From Owenweeksia sp048267305 (GTDB taxonomy: Bacteria > Bacteroidota > Bacteroidia > Flavobacteriales > Schleiferiaceae): a stretch of DNA of 64,000 nt. Under the pieces are notes generated by a model, which saw nothing but the letters and a program-made list of their open reading frames with translations, made no database searches and was not told the origin of the DNA. Below are positions 34,101-44,400 of this stretch, piece by piece (position 1 is the first letter of the stretch; each line of letters opens with the position of its first letter). The stretch covers positions 62,001-126,000 of the forward strand of contig JBLWXT010000009.1 in the NCBI GenBank assembly GCA_048267305.1, written 5' to 3'. The translations under genes were made by a program, and so were the position numbers.

Positions 34101-34599
34101 GTTTTTCCTAATCAATCTAGTTGCCGGATTATTAATGCTTGTGAGCTCATGCAACTCCACAGAAAAGGCTAATGAGCCTCTCACGGCCAACCATTGCAAA
34201 ATTCAGGAATTGGGGGCGTATAAATACTCTGTTTGTTTATCGGCTGCGGAGCCAGATGATCCTATAGATCAAAATTCCGAGATACTTCAATTCGTAGTGA
34301 AAATTTCCAGAATAGGTTCTAAAAATAATCCCATTTACGAAAATGGGGAAAAAATGGTCTCAACCCTTTCTGAGTACTATTCCTTTGGTGTTTCAAAAGA
34401 TGTACTGCTAACAGATGGAGAGAGCTCAGTTGAGCCAGTGTTACTAAATCTCATAAGAAATTACAATGCTTCTCCTTATGTGGAGCTGCTTCTAACATTT
34501 GATCCAAAAGACCTTCCAAATGGTGCCGAGACCCTGCTGATTAATGATAGGATGCTGGGAGGAACACTGGTAAAATTTCCCATAAAACTTAAAGCTTGA
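34090..34599 (+). CDS. lipoprotein of the RHS operon
   Basis: The start at 34090 is chosen; an in-frame ATG at 34081 is also possible. The protein is about 169 residues with a lipoprotein signal ending LMLVSSC. The remainder is beta-rich with no recognised domain. It overlaps the OmpH-like gene by 11 bases and lies 1 base before the 2043-residue protein gene. Confidence 0.65.
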   Translation: MASRFFLINLVAGLLMLVSSCNSTEKANEPLTANHCKIQELGAYKYSVCLSAAEPDDPIDQNSEILQFVVKISRIGSKNNPIYENGEKMVSTLSEYYSFGVSKDVLLTDGESSVEPVLLNLIRNYNASPYVELLLTFDPKDLPNGAETLLINDRMLGGTLVKFPIKLKA

Positions 34600-34600
34600 C

Positions 34601-37600
34601 ATGAAAACCTTTAGAAAGAGCAAAAGATTTAAACTGTTGGCTTGCTTCATAGCAGTAAATCTGGTTGTAGAAATTGTTTCCCCTACAGTTGCTTATGCAC
34701 TCACTGCTGGACCCTCTCAGCCAGAATCCAGTGCATTTGAACCAGCAGGAACCACTCAAATGGTGGATATGTTTTCTGGAGACTTTACATACAACATACC
34801 GTTGTTTGAGTTGCCCGGGCCGGATGGTGGATACCCATTCAATCTATCCTATCAGTCTGGGATAACAATGGAGCAGGAAGCAACATGGGTGGGCTTGGGA
34901 TGGAATATAAATCCAGGAGCAATCAATCGTCAGGTAAGAGGTTTGCCAGATGAGTTTAAGGGGGATCAAGTAAAAGTGAATCAAGACGTCAAGGCTTTAA
35001 CAACTTTTGGGACAAGTGTAGGGATTTCGGTTGAAATTTTTGGTGGAGATCTTTCAAAGGCAGTTAATCTTAACACTTCAATATATTACAACAATTACAG
35101 AGGTATTGGATATGGTGCAGGTGCAAGTTTCTCAATGGGTTCAGAAGCTAGAGATGGAGTTCAGTCAAGTATAGGAATTTCCTTTGATTCACAGAATGGG
35201 ATTGGTGGAAATGTTTCTTTGGGTTATGAAATGACCACAGCCAGCCTTGGGTTTAACTCTGAAAGTGGATTAAGTGGGAGTTTGAACTATTCAATATATA
35301 GAGAAGAGGAAACTCGTGAGAACGGTATATTAGTTGACTCTTGGGAAGGAACTAGAGGTATAGGAGCAAGTCTTCTTGGTTCTGCAACATATGCCTATTC
35401 GCCTCAAGTTGGAATGGAGTACCAGACCATTCCCTTAAGTATTAGCTTCAAAATTGGAGGAGGAGCTGGTGCATATCCAAACATGTCTTTTGGAGGATTT
35501 TACAACATTCAAAAACTTAAAGAAACAAGCTATTCTCGGGGAGCTTTTGGGTATTTTAACCTGGAAGACGAAGGTAAAGGTGAAAATTCCCTGTTAGATT
35601 TTAACCGGGAAAAACAAACTCTAATACATGAAAAAACCCCTAACCTTCCAATACCAAGTTTGACTGCCGATTACTATAATATTTCCGGGCAGGGTACTGG
35701 AGGTATGTTCAGGGCTTGGAGATCAGACTATGGCAGTGTGTTTGATCCAGTGGCAGTTTCAAATACAAATGGCGGATCCATTGGAGTTGATTTAGGTATG
35801 CCTCATTGGGGAATAGCAGGTACTTATACCCAAGGAAAAGCTAAAAGTGGACCCTGGACTGAGGACAATGACATGTTCGATTATCACAAGTTTGAAAGTC
35901 CGAAATCAGGATCGTATGAGCCTGCTTATTTTAAGGTTTACGGAGAAAAGACAGCTACTAGAAAAGAACGTTTTTCAGAAATTGGGGGAAATGGTGCTGT
36001 AAGAGTTGAAATAGAAAGTTTAGGAGGAAGTGGAAAGTACAAGGCAAAAAAGGCATATAAAAATGTCAATAATGATAGCATCCCTCTAATTCCTGCAAAG
36101 GCTAAAACCGATGAAACCGGATTTGTTTTTTCCGGTGAAAGATTTATTAGAGGGCAAAATATTCAACAAATCACCAATGAATGGTTGCTTGACGAGAATG
36201 GCGATGAACTATTACCTGAGTACAACTTTCAGTATTACAACTCAGTAAGCAATCAGTTTTCTAAGAGTGAATATAAAGATGAACGGGCTACCCATGAATC
36301 CCATCATTTTGCGGGGATGACGGTGGTTAACAAAGGAGGTAGTCGTTATGTATATGGACTACCAGCTATGAATAAGAAAAAAGTGGAAGCACTTTTTTCT
36401 GTGGTGGAGAATACTGCGGATTGTCATGTGACGACCCCTTTAGATGTAAAAGACAACAAGCCTTTTTATCAAAGAAGTGGTACGGATGAGTTTTTTCAGC
36501 ACACTGAAACGCCTGAATTTGCGCACTCTTATCTGCTCACTAGCATTTTAGGACCAGATTATGTGGATATTAACGATAACGGCCCGGACGAGGCGGACTA
36601 CGGATACTGGGTGAAATTTACCTATACCAAGGCCCATGACAATTATCAATGGAGGAGCCCATATACAGATGCTGGCCTTGATTTGGGTGTAATAAGTAAG
36701 TTCAGTGATAACAAAGGTTTTTACAACTACGGAGAGAAAGAGATTTGGTACTTGGCTACGGCTGAAACCAAAAGCCATGTAGCAGTCTTTAATCTGGACC
36801 AAAATGGGAGAACAGATGCTTTGAGTGCTGCGGGCGAGCTTGCAAAAGGAACGGCAAAAGGCACCGATAAACTATATAGTTTAGCATCAATTACACTATA
36901 CACTCGTGCAGCCTATGATGATGCCGTGGAAGTAAGTTCTTTCACTGGAATAACCGCTCTTCAAACTATCGAGTTTGAATACAACAACTCCTTGTGCGAT
37001 GAAATAGATAATGGAACAACGGGAAAACTTACTTTAGAAAAGGTTGGTTTTTACTTCCAAAACAATAAAAGAGGGCTTTTAAATAAATACCATTTTACCT
37101 ATAGCAGTAGTAATCCGAAATATTCAGAACATACATACGATCGCTGGGGAGGCTTCAAAGACAATGGTAATAAGTGTCAGAACCTCCAACTGCCCTATGT
37201 TTCGCAGTTTGATATTTCCAGTGATCAGGATTCTGTAGCTAAGTACAGCCATAAAACTACCATGGCTAATTCAGCCCAGGCATGGCATTTAACCGAAATT
37301 GTCACCCCAACTAAGAGTAAAATAAATATAGATTATGAGTCTGATGATTATTCCTACGTTCAACACCGAGAGGCAAATCAGATGTTTCAAATAGATGGGT
37401 TACATAGTAAAGACCAGTTTATCTATGATATAAGCGCTTCTCCAAGTGCTGATGATACCGAAGTGTATATTAAACTGGAGCATCCCATACCCACAAGTAC
37501 ACCTGATGCCAAACAGTATTTCTACGATCATTATTTGAGAGGGTTGGAAAGGAAAAGAGGAGAGGATGATACCTACGTTCAGTTATACTTTAAGAATTAT

Positions 37601-40600
37601 ACCAATTTAAGGGACAAGGTCTGGGAGTATGTTTCTGGCTACGTGGACATGGTTCCAGGAGGTTATAATGTTGATGCGAGCAGAGTTAAAGCCCTTGACA
37701 TAGAGGGTGATGGCGTGAAGACATTGGTTGATTGCTATACTCATGCATATGTAAAATTGGAAGAGTATCATGATTCACGCAGTGGAAGAGATTATCATCC
37801 AATGGCAGCCTTAGCCTGGCAGAAAATGCGAAGTGACCACCCTGAATTACTTACTACACCAGGTAATATTGAAAAACCAGGAACATCAGCTGGTGATAAA
37901 GCTCAACAAGTTTTAAGTCTGATTAATTTAATTCCTCAAGTTACCAAGCTCTTTAAAGGCTATCTCAAGCATTGTTTTGACAAGGATTGGAGTAGAAAAA
38001 TTGATTTATCCAGATCTGTGATCCGCCTTTGTTCGCCAGACCAAACTAAACTAGGTGGTGGCATACGAGTAAAACAAATCAGTATTTCAGATGAATTTGA
38101 TGAAGATGGTGCTGCCGATACCTACGGACAAGTTTATGACTATACTACAATCAATGAGTTTGGAGAGGTTATCAGCAGCGGGGTTGCCTCGTACGAACCA
38201 ATGCTCGGAGGAGACGAGAATGCCTTAAAGTATGCCAAGACATTTACAGACAAGCAAAGCTTTAAGAGTGATAACCAGCTCTATTTTGAGTATCCTATAA
38301 ACGAATCCTACTACCCCGGACCCTCGGTTGGTTATAGCAAGGTTACCGTGAGATCATTGGCCACAAATAAGGTTCTAAATGAGGAGCTTAGTAACGAAGT
38401 GGCTACAACGGGAACTGTGGTTCATGAGTTCTACACAGCTAAAGATTTTCCAACAATTGCATCGGAAACAGGAATTGCAAAAGTTCCCTATCACCTTTGG
38501 ATTCCAATACCTCTTATTGGGATGATAACCAATGACAAACTCACAGCTACCCAGGGCTATTCTGTGGAGTTAAATGACATGCATGGCAAACCTAAAGCAA
38601 TTCATTACTACCCGACTTCAGAAGATTTAAGCTCTAACAAGGCAGAAGCGGTAAGTTCGGTTAAATACAACTATCGCAGTGAGGATATTACTTACCAGGA
38701 CAAGTCGATAAAACACTTAAAGAATGATGTTTTCACTTGTACAGGAGATGTTATTGATTCTTATCTGGGGGTCGAATATGAATTTTTTGTAGATCATTTA
38801 CAAAGCAAGAGTTACAATATAACAGGCGGACTGGACTTTAATGTGGAAATTCCAGCTTTTCCATTATTTCTCCTTTGGCCAGGCTATTCTGAAAGTAAAA
38901 CCCAATTGAAAACAATTGTGGTAAATAAAATCATCCATAGGGCAGGTATCCTTGAAGAAACCATTGCCTCAGATGGTCGGTCCACTGTGACCTCTACTAA
39001 CCTTGGGTTTGATGCTATTACAGGAGAGCCTTTTCTTACGAAAACGGAGAATAGGTTTGGGGATGATATATATCAAATAAAGGCTGGTGCCAATGGCCTT
39101 TACATCGCTGTGCCTTCTAATGGAAGTAACTACCTGGGTGAACCAATGAATAATTTGGTGCCTACCAGAGCTTCGTATAGTCATTTTGGAACTCTAACAA
39201 CTGACGTGACGGTTGAGAAGCTTGACACCACACGTGTTGGGGAGGTTACTGGTGGCTGTGCCCTAAGCAATGGTTGCTGGCACGATGATGAAAAATTCGG
39301 GTCATTTATTAAGGCTCAATTTGGCAACTACTATGTTCCGACAAATGGAATTAACAACTATTCCGGCTTTACGCCAGGCGCAGTTTTGGTGTTTAAGGAT
39401 AATGCTGGAAACTTATATAAAGGTACTGCCCTTCAAATAACAAGAGGCAAGCATGAGGTTGCTGAGGCTTTATATTCAAAAGATCCAATACCGGTAAGTC
39501 AAAACCTTACAATGTTTGTCATTAAGCCAGGTGAGAAAAACCTAATTGATAATGTTCTATTTCAAGCAACCTCAAAGGGTGAGCCTATAACCACAGGGTT
39601 AAGCGAGCCTATTCTATATCGTGATGGCACCAGTGGTAATATTGAGCCTTATCAAAACATTTTACAGATGAGTCCCATCACGCTATTAAGACATTCCAAA
39701 GAAATAAAAGATGTCGTTAGCCCTAACCCCTATGCCTCAGGCGAGCGAGGGATAATTCTTCCGTACAAAACATATAGTTATAGAGCTGAAAGGGAGCAGT
39801 CTAACCCGCTGCAATTAGAAAACGATGGAATATATAAGGACTCATTAAATGGGAATTTCGTTTACTACCCAATCAATGACAACCTATTACTTGGGACAAA
39901 TGAAGGGACAATTGCAAAACACCCATGGTGGCAGCTCAACGAGCACTTCACCCAATATGATAACTTCGGGCACCAGGTGGAGTCGAGAAATGCGCTTAAT
40001 GTTTATTCTTCTGCCAGCTATGGCCATTTGGGTACTTCCATGGTTTGGCGGGCTGTAAACGCTCCCAAAAGCCAAGTTTACAGTATTGATTTCGAAGATG
40101 CGGATTTCAAGTTATACACCATTGGCAGTTCCCCAGTTACACCATTTGCTGATGGGCATACCGGGAAGAAATGTCTTAAGCAGACCTCAAATAATGAGTA
40201 TAAGCTGAGTATAGTTCCTCAAGACGGCAAGAAGTATTTTTTAAGTACTTGGGTCAAGGCTAATGAGGAAACTTTTGACTATTCCTTAAGCGTCAATCCC
40301 AACACCCGCGGTATCAAGGTTAAATTCTACAATGCTGACTATACCACGACTAGGGGCGAAAGTGCCTTGCTAAAGCCAGTAGGGCCAATCATTGAAGGCT
40401 GGCAAAAAATAGAAGGGACATTTGAAGTTTCATCCACAACCGCAGATACTGTTCAGGCTCTGAGTGTTGAAATTTTACCCGGGATTACCACGGTGGGCGA
40501 GACATCGGCTTATTCAGAAATGATGTTGGATGACTTGCGTATCATGCCTTATAATGCAAATATGATGACCTATGTATATGATCCAGCTACCTACCGACTT

Positions 40601-40732
40601 AGGGCCATATTGGATGAAAACAACTATGCCAGTCTTTATTACTATGACGAGGATGGCAAGCTGTTTCTTGTGAAAAAGGAAACTGAGAAAGGCATCTACA
40701 CCTTACAGGAAACCAGATCTTACCAAGACTAA
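34601..40732 (+). CDS. RHS-associated shell protein, SpvB/TcB-like (2043 residues)
   Basis: A signal-type N-terminus (about 1-34) is followed by TQMVDMFSGDFTYNIPLFEL and SYQSGITMEQEATWVGLGWN. This is the characteristic start of the Bacteroidetes partner of RHS proteins, comparable to the SpvB-like start of TcB toxins. A long middle consists of beta and YD-type repeats. A carbohydrate-binding/jelly-roll-like domain lies near 1830-1990 (KYFLSTWVKAN ... MMLDDLRIMP), and two YD-type units end the protein (YVYDPATYRLRAI, YYYDEDGKLF). It lies 2 bases after a lipoprotein gene and 5 bases before the LolA-like gene, which precedes the 2675-residue RHS protein. Assembly with that protein into a shell is inferred. 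Confidence 0.75.
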   Translation: MKTFRKSKRFKLLACFIAVNLVVEIVSPTVAYALTAGPSQPESSAFEPAGTTQMVDMFSGDFTYNIPLFELPGPDGGYPFNLSYQSGITMEQEATWVGLGWNINPGAINRQVRGLPDEFKGDQVKVNQDVKALTTFGTSVGISVEIFGGDLSKAVNLNTSIYYNNYRGIGYGAGASFSMGSEARDGVQSSIGISFDSQNGIGGNVSLGYEMTTASLGFNSESGLSGSLNYSIYREEETRENGILVDSWEGTRGIGASLLGSATYAYSPQVGMEYQTIPLSISFKIGGGAGAYPNMSFGGFYNIQKLKETSYSRGAFGYFNLEDEGKGENSLLDFNREKQTLIHEKTPNLPIPSLTADYYNISGQGTGGMFRAWRSDYGSVFDPVAVSNTNGGSIGVDLGMPHWGIAGTYTQGKAKSGPWTEDNDMFDYHKFESPKSGSYEPAYFKVYGEKTATRKERFSEIGGNGAVRVEIESLGGSGKYKAKKAYKNVNNDSIPLIPAKAKTDETGFVFSGERFIRGQNIQQITNEWLLDENGDELLPEYNFQYYNSVSNQFSKSEYKDERATHESHHFAGMTVVNKGGSRYVYGLPAMNKKKVEALFSVVENTADCHVTTPLDVKDNKPFYQRSGTDEFFQHTETPEFAHSYLLTSILGPDYVDINDNGPDEADYGYWVKFTYTKAHDNYQWRSPYTDAGLDLGVISKFSDNKGFYNYGEKEIWYLATAETKSHVAVFNLDQNGRTDALSAAGELAKGTAKGTDKLYSLASITLYTRAAYDDAVEVSSFTGITALQTIEFEYNNSLCDEIDNGTTGKLTLEKVGFYFQNNKRGLLNKYHFTYSSSNPKYSEHTYDRWGGFKDNGNKCQNLQLPYVSQFDISSDQDSVAKYSHKTTMANSAQAWHLTEIVTPTKSKINIDYESDDYSYVQHREANQMFQIDGLHSKDQFIYDISASPSADDTEVYIKLEHPIPTSTPDAKQYFYDHYLRGLERKRGEDDTYVQLYFKNYTNLRDKVWEYVSGYVDMVPGGYNVDASRVKALDIEGDGVKTLVDCYTHAYVKLEEYHDSRSGRDYHPMAALAWQKMRSDHPELLTTPGNIEKPGTSAGDKAQQVLSLINLIPQVTKLFKGYLKHCFDKDWSRKIDLSRSVIRLCSPDQTKLGGGIRVKQISISDEFDEDGAADTYGQVYDYTTINEFGEVISSGVASYEPMLGGDENALKYAKTFTDKQSFKSDNQLYFEYPINESYYPGPSVGYSKVTVRSLATNKVLNEELSNEVATTGTVVHEFYTAKDFPTIASETGIAKVPYHLWIPIPLIGMITNDKLTATQGYSVELNDMHGKPKAIHYYPTSEDLSSNKAEAVSSVKYNYRSEDITYQDKSIKHLKNDVFTCTGDVIDSYLGVEYEFFVDHLQSKSYNITGGLDFNVEIPAFPLFLLWPGYSESKTQLKTIVVNKIIHRAGILEETIASDGRSTVTSTNLGFDAITGEPFLTKTENRFGDDIYQIKAGANGLYIAVPSNGSNYLGEPMNNLVPTRASYSHFGTLTTDVTVEKLDTTRVGEVTGGCALSNGCWHDDEKFGSFIKAQFGNYYVPTNGINNYSGFTPGAVLVFKDNAGNLYKGTALQITRGKHEVAEALYSKDPIPVSQNLTMFVIKPGEKNLIDNVLFQATSKGEPITTGLSEPILYRDGTSGNIEPYQNILQMSPITLLRHSKEIKDVVSPNPYASGERGIILPYKTYSYRAEREQSNPLQLENDGIYKDSLNGNFVYYPINDNLLLGTNEGTIAKHPWWQLNEHFTQYDNFGHQVESRNALNVYSSASYGHLGTSMVWRAVNAPKSQVYSIDFEDADFKLYTIGSSPVTPFADGHTGKKCLKQTSNNEYKLSIVPQDGKKYFLSTWVKANEETFDYSLSVNPNTRGIKVKFYNADYTTTRGESALLKPVGPIIEGWQKIEGTFEVSSTTADTVQALSVEILPGITTVGETSAYSEMMLDDLRIMPYNANMMTYVYDPATYRLRAILDENNYASLYYYDEDGKLFLVKKETEKGIYTLQETRSYQD

Positions 40733-40737
40733 AAATT

Positions 40738-41406
40738 ATGAAGATTAAAACTTTTGTGTTTACTCTGCTGATAGTTTTTCAGGGAGTTGACAGCATGGCT
40801 CAAAAACCATTTAAGGATAAGTATAAAACCTTTTACGATTTAGTTTCGAGTCAGTCGTCTTATGCAATGGATGCCTCAGTGTCCATTTTTAAGCAAAATC
40901 GTAAAACTATGGATATGGAGTTTTCCGTGAGAAAAAAGGAGAATGACTTTTTTATGGCTATGGGTGAAACGGAAAGAATCTACAATAATGACATGGTAAT
41001 TACCATGAACCGAGGGATGAAGTCCATCATTTTAGGTGAGCGGGATAAAAATGAATCAAGCCTTTTCACCTCCACAGAGTATTTCGTTTTGTTGGATAGT
41101 ATTTCGGATTTGGGAAACATAAAGCTCATCGAGTCAACCGGCTCCATTTCCAAATATGAAATTAAAATAGAAAAGCATGTCTATAAGTCAATTGAGCTGA
41201 CATTTCAGGGAGACCTATTAACAAAAATGACGGTGTACTATTCCGACACTAAGGCGCCATATGATAGAGCAGAACTGAACATGAATTTTTCTTTCAAGGA
41301 GAAAATGGATGGTGAATACTTCTCAATTAATCGATATGCCTTTAAAGGTTCTAATGGCTACCAGCTGCGTCCAGAATATAAAGATTTCGAACTAAGCCTA
41401 AACTAA
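40738..41406 (+). CDS. periplasmic LolA-like protein between the RHS genes
   Basis: 222 residues with a signal peptide (MKIKTFVFTLLIVFQGVDSM). The beta-rich mature part with regular strands (MDMEFSVRKKENDFFMAMGE, ELTFQGDLLTKMTVYYSD) suggests a LolA/LolB-like half-barrel. It lies 5 bases after one RHS protein gene and 2 bases before the other. A carrier or chaperone role for one of them would fit, but is not shown. Confidence 0.6.
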   Translation: MKIKTFVFTLLIVFQGVDSMAQKPFKDKYKTFYDLVSSQSSYAMDASVSIFKQNRKTMDMEFSVRKKENDFFMAMGETERIYNNDMVITMNRGMKSIILGERDKNESSLFTSTEYFVLLDSISDLGNIKLIESTGSISKYEIKIEKHVYKSIELTFQGDLLTKMTVYYSDTKAPYDRAELNMNFSFKEKMDGEYFSINRYAFKGSNGYQLRPEYKDFELSLN

Positions 41407-41408
41407 TT

Positions 41409-44400
41409 ATGAAACTAGCCCGGTTTTTCCTCGTAACATTATTACTCACCTTTTTCTCCATTAATTTATATAGCCGGGACAAAGGTTATAGTGCCTACAT
41501 TTCGAGAGCTGAGATTACAGTAGGTTCAAAACTTGCACTATCAGATGGGCTGTTATCCGGTATTGATAATGTGCTATTGAGGGAACTAGTGGTTGATTTA
41601 AAATATAGTAGGAATACTCAAAGTGATTTGGAAACATCTGCGCTTTGGGAATATGAATTAGGTATAAAGGTTTACCCTGCTGATAATCCAGGAAATTTCA
41701 GTACGCATACACTTATTATCAAATACGGAGCAGATGGGGAATATGTCTATAACTCCGTTGCTGTTATTAGAGGTATATCAGAAGATCATCAAGTGGCTGA
41801 AGTCACCTCCATTGATGCCCGGTACAGTACAAATGGCGGAAGTTCTTATACCGATCTTTCGGGAACATCCGCATCAACTAATATAAACCTGCCAAAGGAT
41901 GTTTATTTGGTTTTTAGAATGCAAACTGAGCATTATTCATATCTAGACCCAACTATTCCCGGGGCTATATACTATGATGTAACAACTCAGGAAATTAGGT
42001 GGAGGGCCATTGAAGAAGCCGAGGAGTACGATGTGGAGTGGGTTTACATTGACTCAGCAGATTTGGGTTACACCACATTTACCACTAACAATGCGGATCC
42101 CTTTGAATATAAAGAACCAAGTAGAGTTAGGACTTCAGCAACCAATTTCTTTCTACCATTAATTTATCCCAGAGGAAAATTATTTTTTAGAATGCGTCCG
42201 GTGGGGCGATTTATTGATGATGGCGTAGATGGTAATTACACCCATATTAAAACGGGAGCCTGGGGTTACAAAAAGTATGGTGCAAGCGGTGATGAGGCCC
42301 TTTATGTGATAACCACAGGATTTGAAAAAGACAAAATATGGCAGTATCAGGTCAGCTATGCGGAAAACGGCAAGAACAAAAGACTGGTGTCCTATTATGA
42401 TAAAACATTAAGGAACAGACAATCTGCATCGAGCATTAACTCTGAAGATGTGACGCTAGTGGCAGAAACAAAATACGATTATGAAGGACGTGCTGCCCTG
42501 TCCATACTTCCAGCACCTGTTCCTGGTTTTGATCTGGGTTACAAAACCAATTTTAATGTTGGTAACTCCAGCCTGGACTCCTATGAAAAGGAATTTTTTG
42601 ATAAAAATACCCCCGAGGCCATGTTTTCACCAACCTCGGGCGAATATGGAGCAGCGCAATATTACTCTGCAAATAATGGGTTTAGCACTGATCCTTTCAG
42701 AAATCTTATTCCAACATCGACTTTTCCTTTTACCCAAACCGAGTTTTTAGATGATAATACGGGTAGGGTAAAGAGTGCTTCAGGGGTAGGTAAGGATCAC
42801 ATTATTTCATCCGGTCATGATACTAAATACCTGTATGGCACCACAACTTCCTCACAGCTTCAGAGGCTATTTGGCAGTAATGTTGGGAAAGCACATCATT
42901 ACAAAACTACAACTGTGCTGGATGCGAACCGTCAGGGCTCAATTAATTATATGGACGAAACAGGCAGAACCATTGCCACGGCCCTTGTCGGTGATGCTCC
43001 CAACAACCTTAATGGTATAGCCCCATCCAGTGAATCTATTACAGTGGATTTAACCGAGAACAATAACTACGATCAAGGGACCGGTGAGATCAATGTCACT
43101 TATCGTATTTCAAATATCGAAACTACAGAATATGAATTTGAATACGAGTTTAGTGCGGCCCACTTCCCACAGGGTATAAAAGACCCGTCAAGTTCAAACA
43201 CGGAAAACATTTGCGTTGAATGCGATTATAAACTGGAAATCACCCTAATGAAACCTAATGGTGACTGGGCTCAAATGGAAAAGGGTTCTCCGGCAAGTAA
43301 TGTCACAAAGATTGAGGAAATATATAGCGGTAAAGACTTATCCTGTGGTACAGCCGGAAATACAGCGATGCCCGTGATAAACTTTTCAGCCAACCTGAGC
43401 ATGGTTGGTGATTATATACTCTCAAAGAAGTTGACAGTGGTAATCAATGAGGACAGCATCGATGCAAGAACAGAGTCCACTATGACTACCCTCGGAATCG
43501 ATCTGAATAGCATGATTGCTACGCATATTGCGGCAGTAGACACTACGCTGTGTGATGTAACATGTGAAGATCATTGCCTTACAAGGGTATTGCACGCAAA
43601 TCCCACCTGGACCCTTAGTACACATGAAACTCAAATTTTAGCCGCTGTTGCAGCATGTGTGGATGATTGGTGTATGGGCATTGTAGACAGCTCAATAAGC
43701 TATACAAATGGTGCTGGCCAGGGTACACAGTGTATGGCCATTTATGATCAAATGATTGTTCAGGTAAGCCCTGGCGGTTGGTATTATGAATCTAATAATA
43801 GTTCTTCCACCGGACGGGTATCTGATTTTTGGCAAGAAATGGATACCAAGCAGGGAAATGACGAATTCTTGCTAAGTGACGGGGTTACCGTTGCCAGTAC
43901 CTCTGAAATTAGAGATCCATCTTTATGGAACTCGGATTGGGCGGAGATAGCTGTGGAATTACACAGAGAATATTGTCATTATGAGTTGTGTATGGATTTT
44001 CAGGACTCAAAGGCTTATGATGTAATGATGGGCATCCAAAAAGGTTGGACAGCTGCGGGAGATTACAATGACCCTTTAAATACGCCTGAAAAAGATCCGA
44101 TATTAAGTGTAAATGTGACTCTGAGCAATAGCATAACATTTTATGGAACAACTTATTCAGGTACCGTAAGCATGGGTACTATGATTACCCAAGCGTTTAA
44201 CAACTTTAATGGTACGGAGGATTTGGATGACTTTGTGGATGATCCTTCTAGCGGATTATATAGTCCCGCTGTACCTTATAATGACGCCAACAAGTATGCA
44301 GCCTTTGTTCCGTTGTATGGTGGAATTAAATCAGATTTAATAAGGTTGATTAAAGAAGCTAATGGTTGCCATTGTTATGATGATGATAATGCCATTACCA